Positions 1 through 8,160 of a DNA stretch of 61,885 nt are shown in pieces. The stretch lies in the NCBI GenBank assembly GCA_937922185.1, contig CAKZUT010000024.1:1-61885 (forward strand), in the 5' to 3' direction. Below the pieces are notes generated by a model, which worked only from the letters and a program-made list of their open reading frames with translations, had not been told where the DNA came from and made no database searches. The position numbers and the translations under genes are program-made. Positions within the stretch are counted from its first letter, which is position 1. Each line of letters begins with the position of its first letter. This DNA is from an uncultured Neomegalonema sp. (GTDB taxonomy: Bacteria; Pseudomonadota; Alphaproteobacteria; Rhodobacterales; Rhodobacteraceae).

Positions 1-918
1 GTCGAGGTCGAGGGGGCCGACGGAACCGTCTTCGCCGTCAGCCGGACGCGCACGCCGCACGGGGGCAATGTCTATGTCTCGCTCGACATCACGCAACAGC
101 GGGCGATGCGGGACGGTATTCTCAGGGCCAAGGGAGAGGCGGAAGCGGCCAGCCGCGCCAAATCATCTTTCTTTGCCAATATCAGCCATGAACTGAGAAC
201 GCCTCTGCACGGGATCATCGGGTTTTCGGACCTGATCTCGAAGGAGAACTCCCGCGAGACGATGATCGAATACGCGAACCAGATCAATAGCTCCGGCAAG
301 TCGCTGCTGGGTATCATCAATGCCGTCATTTCCTTCTCGCGCATCGAATCCGGTCAGCAGAGCTTCAACGACGATACCATTGTCGATCTTGCGGATTTCA
401 TCGACGACATGACCAGACCGCTGCGGTCGGCCCATCCCGAAAAGGCCATCTCGCTGACGATAACGGTCGATCCGCAGGTCAGAGGGGTCGTATTCGACAA
501 GGTTGCGATCCAGACGATCCTGACCGGTCTTTTCGACAATTCCGTGCGCTTTTCCGATGCCGCCGTGACGCTCGCCATTACGGTCGGGCTGAGGGGTGAC
601 GGGGCAATGGTCATGCGTTTTGTCGATGACGGAATCGGTATCCCCGCCGACAAGCTGGAGCGGGTCTTCGACCCCTTCTATCAGGCGGATGATACGCTGG
701 GCCGTTCATACGAGGGGATCGGGCTTGGCCTGCCGATGATCCGGCTGCTCGCCAATGCCCATGATTCGACCGTTGATCTCCGTTCGGTTGAAAAACAGGG
801 CACGGAAGTCGATGTCATTCTGCCCCCCGGTCGCGTCATCCTCATGCGCCCGGCTGAGGGTGCCGGTTCTGTTTCTTTTGCGGAAAAGACCTCTCCGAAG
901 GGCATCGTTGCGCGATGA
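1..918 (+). CDS. Sensor histidine kinase, C-terminal part (gene starts before the window)
   Basis: The frame is open from base 1, so the N-terminus is missing. The first ~35 visible residues end like a PAS/PAC domain (VSLDITQQRAM). A HisKA dimerisation/phosphoacceptor segment follows, with the H-box FFANISHELRTPLHG; the phosphorylated His is the codon at 187-189. The HATPase domain shows an N-box-like LFDNSVRFSD (near 530-560), DDGIGIP (near 625-645) and the glycine loop GIGLGLP (near 718-738). No receiver domain follows; the protein ends about 30 residues after the ATP lid. It probably autophosphorylates and passes phosphate to a response regulator that is not in the window. It lies 101 bases upstream of the SGNH/MBOAT cluster on the same strand, so it may be related to its control, but that is only proximity. 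Confidence 0.9.
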   Translation, partial: VEVEGADGTVFAVSRTRTPHGGNVYVSLDITQQRAMRDGILRAKGEAEAASRAKSSFFANISHELRTPLHGIIGFSDLISKENSRETMIEYANQINSSGKSLLGIINAVISFSRIESGQQSFNDDTIVDLADFIDDMTRPLRSAHPEKAISLTITVDPQVRGVVFDKVAIQTILTGLFDNSVRFSDAAVTLAITVGLRGDGAMVMRFVDDGIGIPADKLERVFDPFYQADDTLGRSYEGIGLGLPMIRLLANAHDSTVDLRSVEKQGTEVDVILPPGRVILMRPAEGAGSVSFAEKTSPKGIVAR

Positions 919-1019
919 TCCGGCTGTAATTCGCCGCGCCTTCCCATGCCCGCTTTACCCGATCTCAAGAGGCATCGGGTACAAAGGAGAGCCGCCCGAC
1001 TTTCATACAGGTTTCTTTC

Positions 1020-2267
1020 ATGACGCTGACCAGTGAACAGACCGAGAGAACCGGGCGCGACAGGCGTATGCTCGTCCGTAACGAGGTCGGGCGTCGCGAG
1101 CGGGATCTTGAAGCCGCTGATCTCGTTACAAAAAGTGCCGAAAAAGGGCTGGGGCGATCGGACTCGGCGGCACGGTACATTCTGCTTATGGGGGCATTGT
1201 TCCTGATCGGACTTTTCGGTGTGCGGCAGGCCAATATGGCGCTGGCACCGCTGCTGCACGACGATGCCCGTATCGAGCGCGTGGCGGAAGTGCTGGCATC
1301 GGGCCGGAGCTGGCAGACCTACGATCTGAACATCGAGACACGGCACCTGCGTCACCGGCATATCGCCGGTCTCGACCGCACCCCCTATGTTGCCATCATG
1401 GGCGCGAGCCATTGGCAGGAAGCTCATGCGGAGCTTGGCCGGGGGGTCGATCTCTACAACGCGCATGTCCATCGCGACTATTACGAGGATATCCTCGGTG
1501 TCTCCGAGATGTTCGTGAAGCACGGCAGGCTGCCCGAACGCCTCATCATCTCGATCCGCGATAATATGTTCACGAAGGTCGAGGATCGCACGGACTGGCT
1601 GTGGGTGCCGGTCCTTGATGAGTATCGCGCCATGGCAAAGCGCCTGGGTATCCCTGCCCATGACCATTTCACCGACCCGCTGAAGCCGCGCTTCCAGCAG
1701 ACGCTTTCGCTGCCATTGCTGAAGGCGAACGTGAGGCGCTGGCTGAAAGCGCCGGTACAGCCCGGCCCGTCCGACCGGAACGGGCACGCGACGCTGGACA
1801 CGCTGTTGCCCGACGGGTCGATCCGCTGGTCGATGCTGCATCAGGAGGCATTCACGCCGGGTCGCGCGCGGGGCGATGCGCTCTCCTTCGCCTATGCGAA
1901 GCGCGATTCACCGCCCCTCGTCCATCAGCCCGCCGTCGAGGCGGTGGACAAGATGCTCGAATATCTCGTGGCTCAGGGCGTCGATGTCTATCTCGCCCAT
2001 CCGCCGTTCAACCCGGTTTACTGGGATGCGGTGCAGAACAGCCCCTATAGCGAGGGCCTGAAGCGCATCGAGGGCCTGACCCGTGATTTCGCCTCCAAAT
2101 ACGGATTGCAGATCATCGGAGGCTTCGATCCCTATCCGCTGGGATGCCGGGCTGACCAGTACATCGATGGCGAGCATTCGAATCCCGAATGCCTTCAGGT
2201 CATCATCGACCAGTTCCTGAAACTGGACTCACAGAAACGCCAGTACAGCCGGTTGCGATCAGACTGA
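1020..2267 (+). CDS. Membrane-anchored SGNH-hydrolase-like protein (DltD/AlgJ-like partner of the MBOAT)
   Basis: A 415-residue protein. A hydrophobic segment at about residues 55-75 (ILLMGALFLIGLFG) follows a charged N-terminus, so the bulk should be periplasmic. The rest reads as an SGNH-type fold: a candidate nucleophile Ser130 in MGASHW after a hydrophobic strand, and near the C-terminus DGEH, which gives the Asp-x-x-His pair Asp383/His386 typical of the family. DltD and AlgJ/AlgX proteins have this architecture and work with an MBOAT acyltransferase; here the MBOAT gene begins 92 bases downstream. I infer that it helps transfer an acyl or aminoacyl group in the periplasm. Overall similarity to any named family is weak by eye, so the exact role is uncertain. 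Confidence 0.7.
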   Translation: MTLTSEQTERTGRDRRMLVRNEVGRRERDLEAADLVTKSAEKGLGRSDSAARYILLMGALFLIGLFGVRQANMALAPLLHDDARIERVAEVLASGRSWQTYDLNIETRHLRHRHIAGLDRTPYVAIMGASHWQEAHAELGRGVDLYNAHVHRDYYEDILGVSEMFVKHGRLPERLIISIRDNMFTKVEDRTDWLWVPVLDEYRAMAKRLGIPAHDHFTDPLKPRFQQTLSLPLLKANVRRWLKAPVQPGPSDRNGHATLDTLLPDGSIRWSMLHQEAFTPGRARGDALSFAYAKRDSPPLVHQPAVEAVDKMLEYLVAQGVDVYLAHPPFNPVYWDAVQNSPYSEGLKRIEGLTRDFASKYGLQIIGGFDPYPLGCRADQYIDGEHSNPECLQVIIDQFLKLDSQKRQYSRLRSD

Positions 2268-2359
2268 GCAAACCCATGGCGGCAATCACGCGAGGCGCTG
2301 CGTGGAGGCCGATACTGCCTGATCGCGAATGACCCCAAGGCGACGACCCGGAGACCGGC

Positions 2360-3880
2360 ATGACCTTCACCTCGTTCCAGTTTATCCTGCTTTTTCTGCC
2401 CGTGTGCTATGTGGGCTTTCTGGTCGTGCATCGTCTTCTTGGCTGGGGCGGCGTCTATTTCTATCTCGCACTCGCCTCGCTGGTCTTCTACGGGATGCTT
2501 GCGCCGGCACTGGCCGCGATCCTGACCGTCTCGGTTCTGTTCAACTACATTACGGGTACCGCGATCCGGCTGCGGCGTCAGCAGAAGAAGCCTGCCGGGG
2601 CGCTGACATTTGTGGCAATCGCCGCAAACCTCGTGGCGCTGGGCTATTTCAAATATACGAATTTTTTCATCGATATCGCCAATTCACTGGCCGGAACGGG
2701 CATCTCGCATCTCGATATCATCGTGCCGGTGGGCGTCTCGTTCTTCACCTTCACGCAGATCGGTTTTCTGATCGAGGCGCTGAACGGACAGGTCAAACGG
2801 GTGGGGCTGGGCAAGTATGCCCTGTTCGCGACCTTCTTTCCCTGCGTCACCGCCGGTCCGCTGCTGTTGCAGCGTGATATCTTCGGGCAGATGGAGGACC
2901 GCAGGGACAGCGCCTTCAATACCATCGCCCTGTCGGTCGGCCTGACGATGTTCGGGATCGGCCTGTTCAAGAAGATCATTCTTGCCGACAGCATCGCCCC
3001 CTATGCCGATATCGCCTTTGACAGCGTGGCGCTGGGCGTGGCGATTGCGCCTTCGGAAGCCTGGATCGGATCGCTGGCCTATTCGCTTCAGCTCTATTTC
3101 GATTTCTCGGGGTATTCCGACATGGCCGTGGGCCTGGGGTTCATGTTCGGGATGCGCCTGCCGCTGAACTTCAATTCGCCCTTCAAAGCAACCAGCATCT
3201 CGGATTTCTGGCGTCGCTGGCACATGACCATGACGCGGTTTTTCACCACCTATCTGTTCACGCCCATGGCGATGAGCAATACGCGCGCGGCGGCGCAGAA
3301 CGGTTATTCGCCGACCCGGAAATGGCTTCAGGCTTCCGCATTGCCGATCTTCTATACCTTCGTCATGGCGGGCATCTGGCACGGTGCGGGGTGGACCTTC
3401 GTGGTCTATGGCCTGATCCACGGCCTCGCGCTGGCCGTCGATAATGGCTGGAAGCATTTCAGGATGCCTTCTGTCGGGGCACCGGCAGGCTGGGTATTGA
3501 CCATGGCCGTAGTCGTCAGCGGGCTGGTGATGTTCCGCGCGCCGTCGGTCGAGGTTGCAACGGCCATGCTGTCGAGCATGTGGGGGATCACGACGCTTAC
3601 GGGGGCGGGGGTCGCCGCCGATCCGGTGATGGTCGATCCGATGATCGCTACGGCCCTGATCCTGGCGCTGGGGGCGATTGTCCTGCTCGCGCCGAACTCG
3701 CAGCAGATTCTGCGGGGCACCTGGATCAGTTCCGACCCGCAGCCCGAAGAAGCGGTCTTCCGCGAAAACCCGGTGCGCTGGATGCCCAACGCCACCTGGG
3801 CCGTGGTCGCGGCGATCCTCATGGTTATCGGTTTCACGTCGCTGGGGAGCGACACCAGCTTTCTCTACTACAATTTCTGA
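2360..3880 (+). CDS. MBOAT family membrane O-acyltransferase (AlgI/DltB/PatA-like)
   Basis: A 506-residue polytopic membrane protein with many hydrophobic segments. It has the family hallmarks: YFDFSGYSDMAVGLGFMFG, then SISDFWRRWHMT, and the active-site region GIWHGAGWTFVVYGLIHG with two conserved histidines (His341 and His354). MBOAT proteins of this branch move acyl groups across or onto extracytoplasmic glycans: acetyl in AlgI and PatA, D-alanyl from a carrier protein in DltB. The start is supported by GGAG seven bases upstream. The flanking genes (SGNH-like protein upstream, amino acid:carrier-protein ligase and carrier protein downstream) make a DltB-like role with an aminoacyl donor more likely than simple acetylation; that is inference. 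Confidence 0.9.
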   Translation: MTFTSFQFILLFLPVCYVGFLVVHRLLGWGGVYFYLALASLVFYGMLAPALAAILTVSVLFNYITGTAIRLRRQQKKPAGALTFVAIAANLVALGYFKYTNFFIDIANSLAGTGISHLDIIVPVGVSFFTFTQIGFLIEALNGQVKRVGLGKYALFATFFPCVTAGPLLLQRDIFGQMEDRRDSAFNTIALSVGLTMFGIGLFKKIILADSIAPYADIAFDSVALGVAIAPSEAWIGSLAYSLQLYFDFSGYSDMAVGLGFMFGMRLPLNFNSPFKATSISDFWRRWHMTMTRFFTTYLFTPMAMSNTRAAAQNGYSPTRKWLQASALPIFYTFVMAGIWHGAGWTFVVYGLIHGLALAVDNGWKHFRMPSVGAPAGWVLTMAVVVSGLVMFRAPSVEVATAMLSSMWGITTLTGAGVAADPVMVDPMIATALILALGAIVLLAPNSQQILRGTWISSDPQPEEAVFRENPVRWMPNATWAVVAAILMVIGFTSLGSDTSFLYYNF

Positions 3881-3984
3881 GGCCCGGAATACCTGAAGAC
3901 AAGCAATCCGAGCGCCTGCGGGCGTTCCTGAGACAGGCGGTCGGGGATCGCTTCCAGAACAATCCATGATGGGGGATACGCGCG

Positions 3985-5199
3985 ATGAATACGATGCAAG
4001 GGGGTGCCGTAACGGTACGGATCGACATGCCGGTGGTGGTCAATCCTGAAGTCGCCGGGGATATCGAGAAGGAATCGGTCTTCGTATCGCCGAAACTGGA
4101 ACGCATCCGCGTGGCCGAAGGCGGCCAGAGCGCCGTTCTGGAAATCCGTGACGGCCTGTACACGCAGGAAGTCGTCGAGAAGGCCCATCGCTTCGTCGCC
4201 GCCATGGCGAAACAGCGCACCGGCTTCGCGGTCAAGACCTTCGCCTCGAATGCCCGTGAGGATACCGGACCGTTCCAGTCCGGGGTGAACGAGGAATTCG
4301 TCCGCCGTGGCTGGGTGTATGATTACGGAAAGGGCCAGATTGCTTATAATGGCCCGGTGCTGCGCCTCGCACGGCTGGTGAACGAGATCGCGGGGAACCT
4401 GTACGAGAAGCATTTCGATGCCGTGGAAGGCCATTTCCCCGGCTTCATTGATGCCGATGTCCTGCACAAATGCGGCTATTTCGACAGCCATCCCAACCAG
4501 GCCACCTTCGTCGGCAACGTGATGGAAGACTTCGATGCCATCGAGGAATTCCGGGTTGCCAATTCCTGCTCCGAGGGCGCGATCCTGCCCAGAGATGAGC
4601 ATCTGCACCATGACGGCATGTGCATGAACCCCGCCGCCTGCTTCCCGGCCTATCCGACGCTTCAGGGCAAGCGGCTGGACGATGCGGGCTTTGCCCTGAG
4701 CTGGCTGGGCCGGGTCTTCCGCTATGAGAGCCGCAATGCCTCCGGTCTTGACCGCCTCTATGAATTCAACGTCCGCGAAATCGTTTTCGTCGGCACCGAA
4801 GGATATGTGGCCGACCGTCGCCGCCGCGCCCTGCCTCTGGTGGTTGAGCTGGCCAGAACGTTCGATCTGGACATGCAGATCCAGACGGCCACCGACCCGT
4901 TCTTCGCCACCGTATCCGCCTCGAAGAAGTTCTTTCAGGCGGCGATGGAAGTGAAGAACGAAATTCTGATGCCCGTGCTCGACGGCAAGGGTGGCAAGAA
5001 GAAAATGGCCTGCGGGTCGGTGAACCTGCACGGGCGGTTCTTCGGCGAGAAGTTCGATATCACCGCTGAAGACGGCGCGCCTGCCCATACGGGCTGTATC
5101 GGTCTGGGCGTCGAACGCTGGGTGCTGGCGGCCTTCACGCAGCACGGTTTCGACCCGATGCGCTGGCCTGAAGCCGTGCGCGACAGGGTCTTCGGGTAG
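3985..5199 (+). CDS. Amino acid:[carrier protein] ligase, a class II aminoacyl-tRNA synthetase homologue
   Basis: A 404-residue protein resembling the catalytic core of the atypical methanogen seryl-tRNA synthetase, with no tRNA-binding arm. Class II motif 2 is visible as GRVFRYES (Arg246, Glu248) and motif 3 as GLGVERWV (Arg378). Cys219 (PAACF), Glu265 (NVREIVF) and Cys371 (HTGCIGLG) are spaced like the Cys/Glu/Cys zinc site of that synthetase type. Known amino acid:carrier-protein ligases of Bradyrhizobium and Agrobacterium activate Gly or Ala and load them on the phosphopantetheine of a small carrier protein encoded next door; a carrier protein gene follows here after 61 bases. The first ~90 residues appear to be an extra N-terminal region compared with the compact family members I recall. 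The biological destination of the amino acid is not established for the family. Confidence 0.85.
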   Translation: MNTMQGGAVTVRIDMPVVVNPEVAGDIEKESVFVSPKLERIRVAEGGQSAVLEIRDGLYTQEVVEKAHRFVAAMAKQRTGFAVKTFASNAREDTGPFQSGVNEEFVRRGWVYDYGKGQIAYNGPVLRLARLVNEIAGNLYEKHFDAVEGHFPGFIDADVLHKCGYFDSHPNQATFVGNVMEDFDAIEEFRVANSCSEGAILPRDEHLHHDGMCMNPAACFPAYPTLQGKRLDDAGFALSWLGRVFRYESRNASGLDRLYEFNVREIVFVGTEGYVADRRRRALPLVVELARTFDLDMQIQTATDPFFATVSASKKFFQAAMEVKNEILMPVLDGKGGKKKMACGSVNLHGRFFGEKFDITAEDGAPAHTGCIGLGVERWVLAAFTQHGFDPMRWPEAVRDRVFG

Positions 5200-5260
5200 A
5201 GGGCGGCCCTTTCCGCATCATCACACCAAGAATATGACGACTCATCTCAGGGGCTATTCC

Positions 5261-5497
5261 ATGAAACTCACCACGCTTGTCGCCAATGTCCTCGATATCG
5301 ATGCATCCACGCTCTCCGACGAGAGCAATGCGAAGAATACCCCGAACTGGGACTCCGCGCGCCATATCGACTTGCTGCTCTCCATAGAGGTCGCCTTCGG
5401 CGTCCAGTTCTCCATGCCCGAAATCACCTCGATGCATAATCTCGGCGATATGCGGGCCATACTTGAGGAAAAAGGTGCCGACGCTCTGGCGGCCTGA
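5261..5497 (+). CDS. Acyl/aminoacyl carrier protein
   Basis: A 78-residue acidic, helical carrier protein. The phosphopantetheine site is Ser32 in NWDSARHIDLLL; the usual DSL/DSM context is DSA here. The helix after it (IEVAFGVQFSMPEI) matches carrier proteins. I chose the ATG at 5261 because AGGGG lies 8-12 bases upstream and the family starts with MKL; an in-frame ATG at 5234 would add nine residues with a poor ribosome site. It is the last gene of the plus-strand cluster and is the expected substrate of the ligase directly upstream, playing the part DltC plays in D-alanylation. A separate phosphopantetheinyl transferase would be needed; none is in the window. Confidence 0.88.
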   Translation: MKLTTLVANVLDIDASTLSDESNAKNTPNWDSARHIDLLLSIEVAFGVQFSMPEITSMHNLGDMRAILEEKGADALAA

Positions 5498-5601
5498 CGC
5501 GGCTTGCCTCGCATCGCTGGCGGGGTCCGGGGCAGACGCCTGGTCGGGCCTTTTGCTTTCGGGATGCCGGCTCCTCGCCCGTCGCGCGGCGAAGGGACGG
5601 G

Positions 5602-6204
5602 TCAGACCAGCGCGACTGCCGGGAAATATTGCGGGGCTTCGTGGCGGTCCACCATGGTGTAGTCGCGGACGATGCGGAAATGGCGGGTGCGGGCCTCCGC
5701 CGGGGATGTCAGAGCGGAGGCGGTCGCCTCGTCCGCCCAGCCGGTCAGGGTCGCCGAATGGCCCTCGCGCATGACGCTGTCGAAGGTGACGGTGCTGAGC
5801 GCGCCCGGTGCCGCCACCGTCTTGCCGGTTGCGTGTTCGGTGATCGCGACCCGCTTGGCCGCGCCGGTTTCGGTTTCGTCATAGCGGAACTGTGCGGGCG
5901 GCGCGTCCGCCGCGCTGTCGGCGGTGAGTTCGCCGATGCGGATGCGGTAGCTGTCGAAGATATCGGTGCGTCCGCGCATCTGCACGACATGGTGTCTGGC
6001 GTCCACCCGCCAGCGGATCAGCGCCTTTTCGGTGCGCCATGTCGAAAAGGACAGGAACGCTCCGGGCCGTGAGAGATCGCGAAAGCGTTCCACATCCAGA
6101 AAGCCGTCTATCGCCTGCACCTGCTTTCGCATGGCGGCGGCAATGTCCAGATAGGCGTCACCTTGCCCGTCTCTGGGCCGGACCTCGAAGAATACGCAGA
6201 ACAT
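5602..6204 (-). CDS. Antibiotic biosynthesis monooxygenase (ABM)-fold protein
   Basis: A 200-residue protein beginning MFCVFFEVRPRDGQGDAY. The N-terminal half has the ABM dimeric alpha-beta pattern: a beta strand, a helix, then VQAIDGFLDVERF and GAFLSFSTWRTEKAL. The C-terminal half (KRVAITEHATGKT to MVDRHEAPQYFP) could be a second, more diverged copy. The start at 6204 has GGGAGGGG just upstream; longer in-frame extensions lack such a site. It lies 34 bases downstream of the ferredoxin gene on the same strand, so it is probably co-transcribed with it. ABM proteins include oxygenases, heme-degrading enzymes and proteins without known activity, so no substrate can be given. Confidence 0.75.
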   Translation of the reverse strand: MFCVFFEVRPRDGQGDAYLDIAAAMRKQVQAIDGFLDVERFRDLSRPGAFLSFSTWRTEKALIRWRVDARHHVVQMRGRTDIFDSYRIRIGELTADSAADAPPAQFRYDETETGAAKRVAITEHATGKTVAAPGALSTVTFDSVMREGHSATLTGWADEATASALTSPAEARTRHFRIVRDYTMVDRHEAPQYFPAVALV

Positions 6205-6238
6205 CGGCCCCTCCCTTCGCGTGTCGATCAATAATGAT

Positions 6239-6592
6239 CTACCCTGTTTTCCGGTCAGGCGGTAGCGCGGCGAAGGGGTTCCGGTAGAGATCCCCGTGGC
6301 TTTCCACGCCGACCTCCAGTACGCAGTCCTCCTTCGGACGCGCGACACAAAGGAGGATGTAGCCTGCCTGTGACTGTCGCCGGTTCAGCGCGGTTCCTTT
6401 GGGCTGACGCACCTTGCCCGAAAGCATCCGTGCCGCACAGGTGATGCAGCCGCCATAGGCGCAGGCGATGGGCAACTGGATGCCCGCCGCCAGAGCCGCG
6501 TCATAGATCGGCTGATCCTCGCCGACCTCCAGCACCACCCCGCCCCGATTTTTCAGAGTGACCCGGTGGGTCGGTGTCGCGCTATCGCCCAA
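6239..6592 (-). CDS. 2Fe-2S plant-type ferredoxin
   Basis: A 117-residue ferredoxin with the cluster loop CAYGGCITC, in which three of the four ligands follow C-x4-C-x2-C, and the fourth Cys in YILLCVARP. The spacing is that of plant/bacterial 2Fe-2S ferredoxin domains that serve oxygenases and related enzymes. There is no ATG in a suitable place; the best start is a TTG at 6592, preceded by AAGG, so expression may be weak. It is placed between the methanethiol oxidase-like gene (113 bases upstream) and the ABM protein, suggesting one transcription unit. Its electron donor and acceptor are unknown. Confidence 0.85.
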   Translation of the reverse strand: MGDSATPTHRVTLKNRGGVVLEVGEDQPIYDAALAAGIQLPIACAYGGCITCAARMLSGKVRQPKGTALNRRQSQAGYILLCVARPKEDCVLEVGVESHGDLYRNPFAALPPDRKTG

Positions 6593-6705
6593 GGTGCAGC
6601 GCCTTCACGAAACGGGTGACGAGGCGGCGAAGAAGGCCGGGTCTTGCCCGTGCCAGCTCCGCCGCCGTCGTGGCGAGGTCGCCCCCGCCGCAACAGGACA
6701 CCGCT

Positions 6706-8067
6706 CTACAGCCAGATATCGGAGGTCACATCCCCGCCCGGATAGCGCATTTCATGCGCGCGGCTGGGGCCGTTCGGTTCCTTGCCGAAATCGACATAGA
6801 AGTCGGGATTGATGCTCATGCCGCCCTTTTCGGTGTCGCAATCGATCATGAACATCTGCCCGCCCTCGTCCTTCATGTCGGGATAGAACTGGTTATCCCA
6901 GGTGGAGAAGAGCGAGGTGGTGACATAGAGCCGCTTGCCGTCGAGCGAAAGCTGGATCATCTGCGGCGCGCCGGTAACCTTCGCGCCGTTGACCTCCGGT
7001 GCCTTGCCGAGCATCCCGCCGAGCCAGACCTGTCCGGTCATCTTCGGGTTCCTGATATCGGTGATATCGTACTGGCGCAGATCGCCATGCAGCCAGTTGG
7101 CGAAGTAAAGATACCTGTCATCCATCGAGATCAGGATATCAGTGATGAGCGACGGCATCGGAACGGGGAAGCCCTCGACATCCACTGTCGGCACGTCGAT
7201 GACCTTCTCGACTTCGAAATCGCCGTCCGGCGTCTTCCACCAGCGGAAGATATTCGACGAGAGCGTCACGCCGATAAGGCCCTCGTTGGAGGCCGGATCG
7301 TGCAACCCGCGCAGTTCGAGCGGGATCAGGCCGTCCCCGCCCATGTCGATGGACTTGACGATCTTCTTGCCCTCGAAGTCCCAGAAATGGACCGACTGAC
7401 CGTATTTTCCGGCACCCACATCCTCCAGATCGAAGCCGGGCATGAAGGTGTTCGGCGCGCCCCATTCGGAGGAAACCATCCTGTTGTGGCGCGGCTGATA
7501 CCAGAAATCGTAATTGTAGTTCATGCCGGTGATATCGTTCTCCCAGCGGCCCACGATCTCGAAATCCTTGTTGAGATGCAGGAAGCCGCCGGGGGCATTG
7601 CCGTCGGCGTCGCCCAGCATCGAGATGATGATATCCGCGCCGAGGCAATGGACCGTATGGGGCGCGGAGAGGTTGGTCTTCTTCTTGATTTCCTCGCCGG
7701 AGATGACCTTGTGCAGAGTCGGCGCACGGCCCTCCTGCGTGTCGTAGATATTCAGGTTCGAGGTGCGAACCCCCGGCAGGATGATGTAGCGGCGCGACAT
7801 ATCGGAATCGCCATGGCACGAGGAGCAGGCATTCCAGCCCGAATGGTGCAGCTCATCGCCGATGACGGATGCTTCGGCGCGGTGGATCACCTGACTGTAG
7901 GTGTCGCTGTCCGGGTCCACATCGACGGTGGCGAGGTAATCGGGGGCTTCGATCCCCGTGCCGGTATAGAGCGCCACCGTGTAGAGCAGCTTTTCACGCG
8001 GTGCCTGCATCGCTTCGGCAGGCGAGGCATAACCGGGGCCGCAGCAATCCTTGCCATTTCCAGCCAT
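6706..8067 (-). CDS. mtoX: Methanethiol oxidase / selenium-binding protein 56 family protein
   Basis: A 453-residue member of the SBP56 family, recognisable from the N-terminal DCCGPGYASPAEAM, the HHSGWNACSSCHGD segment and the beta-propeller-like repeats. Characterised members oxidise methanethiol to formaldehyde, hydrogen sulfide and hydrogen peroxide, and a copper-dependent enzyme is known from Hyphomicrobium. That enzyme is exported, but no signal peptide is visible here, so this copy looks cytoplasmic. GGGAG precedes the ATG. The usual copper-maturation neighbours (SCO1-like, MauG-like) are absent; a ferredoxin and an ABM-fold protein follow instead. The methanethiol oxidase assignment rests on family similarity; another thiol substrate is possible. 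Confidence 0.85.
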   Translation of the reverse strand: MAGNGKDCCGPGYASPAEAMQAPREKLLYTVALYTGTGIEAPDYLATVDVDPDSDTYSQVIHRAEASVIGDELHHSGWNACSSCHGDSDMSRRYIILPGVRTSNLNIYDTQEGRAPTLHKVISGEEIKKKTNLSAPHTVHCLGADIIISMLGDADGNAPGGFLHLNKDFEIVGRWENDITGMNYNYDFWYQPRHNRMVSSEWGAPNTFMPGFDLEDVGAGKYGQSVHFWDFEGKKIVKSIDMGGDGLIPLELRGLHDPASNEGLIGVTLSSNIFRWWKTPDGDFEVEKVIDVPTVDVEGFPVPMPSLITDILISMDDRYLYFANWLHGDLRQYDITDIRNPKMTGQVWLGGMLGKAPEVNGAKVTGAPQMIQLSLDGKRLYVTTSLFSTWDNQFYPDMKDEGGQMFMIDCDTEKGGMSINPDFYVDFGKEPNGPSRAHEMRYPGGDVTSDIWL

Positions 8068-8160
8068 GACGATTCTCCCTGATGTCTTTATTTTTACAGA
8101 TCTGAACCGTGAGACATCATCGCGCGGCGTGCAAGTCCAATCGGCGCGGGCGGCACGGGG

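Noticed and set aside
5578-5602. An inverted repeat CCCGTC/GACGGG after the carrier protein gene
   Set aside because: Six-base arms, 12-base loop and no T run; too weak to call the terminator of the cluster.
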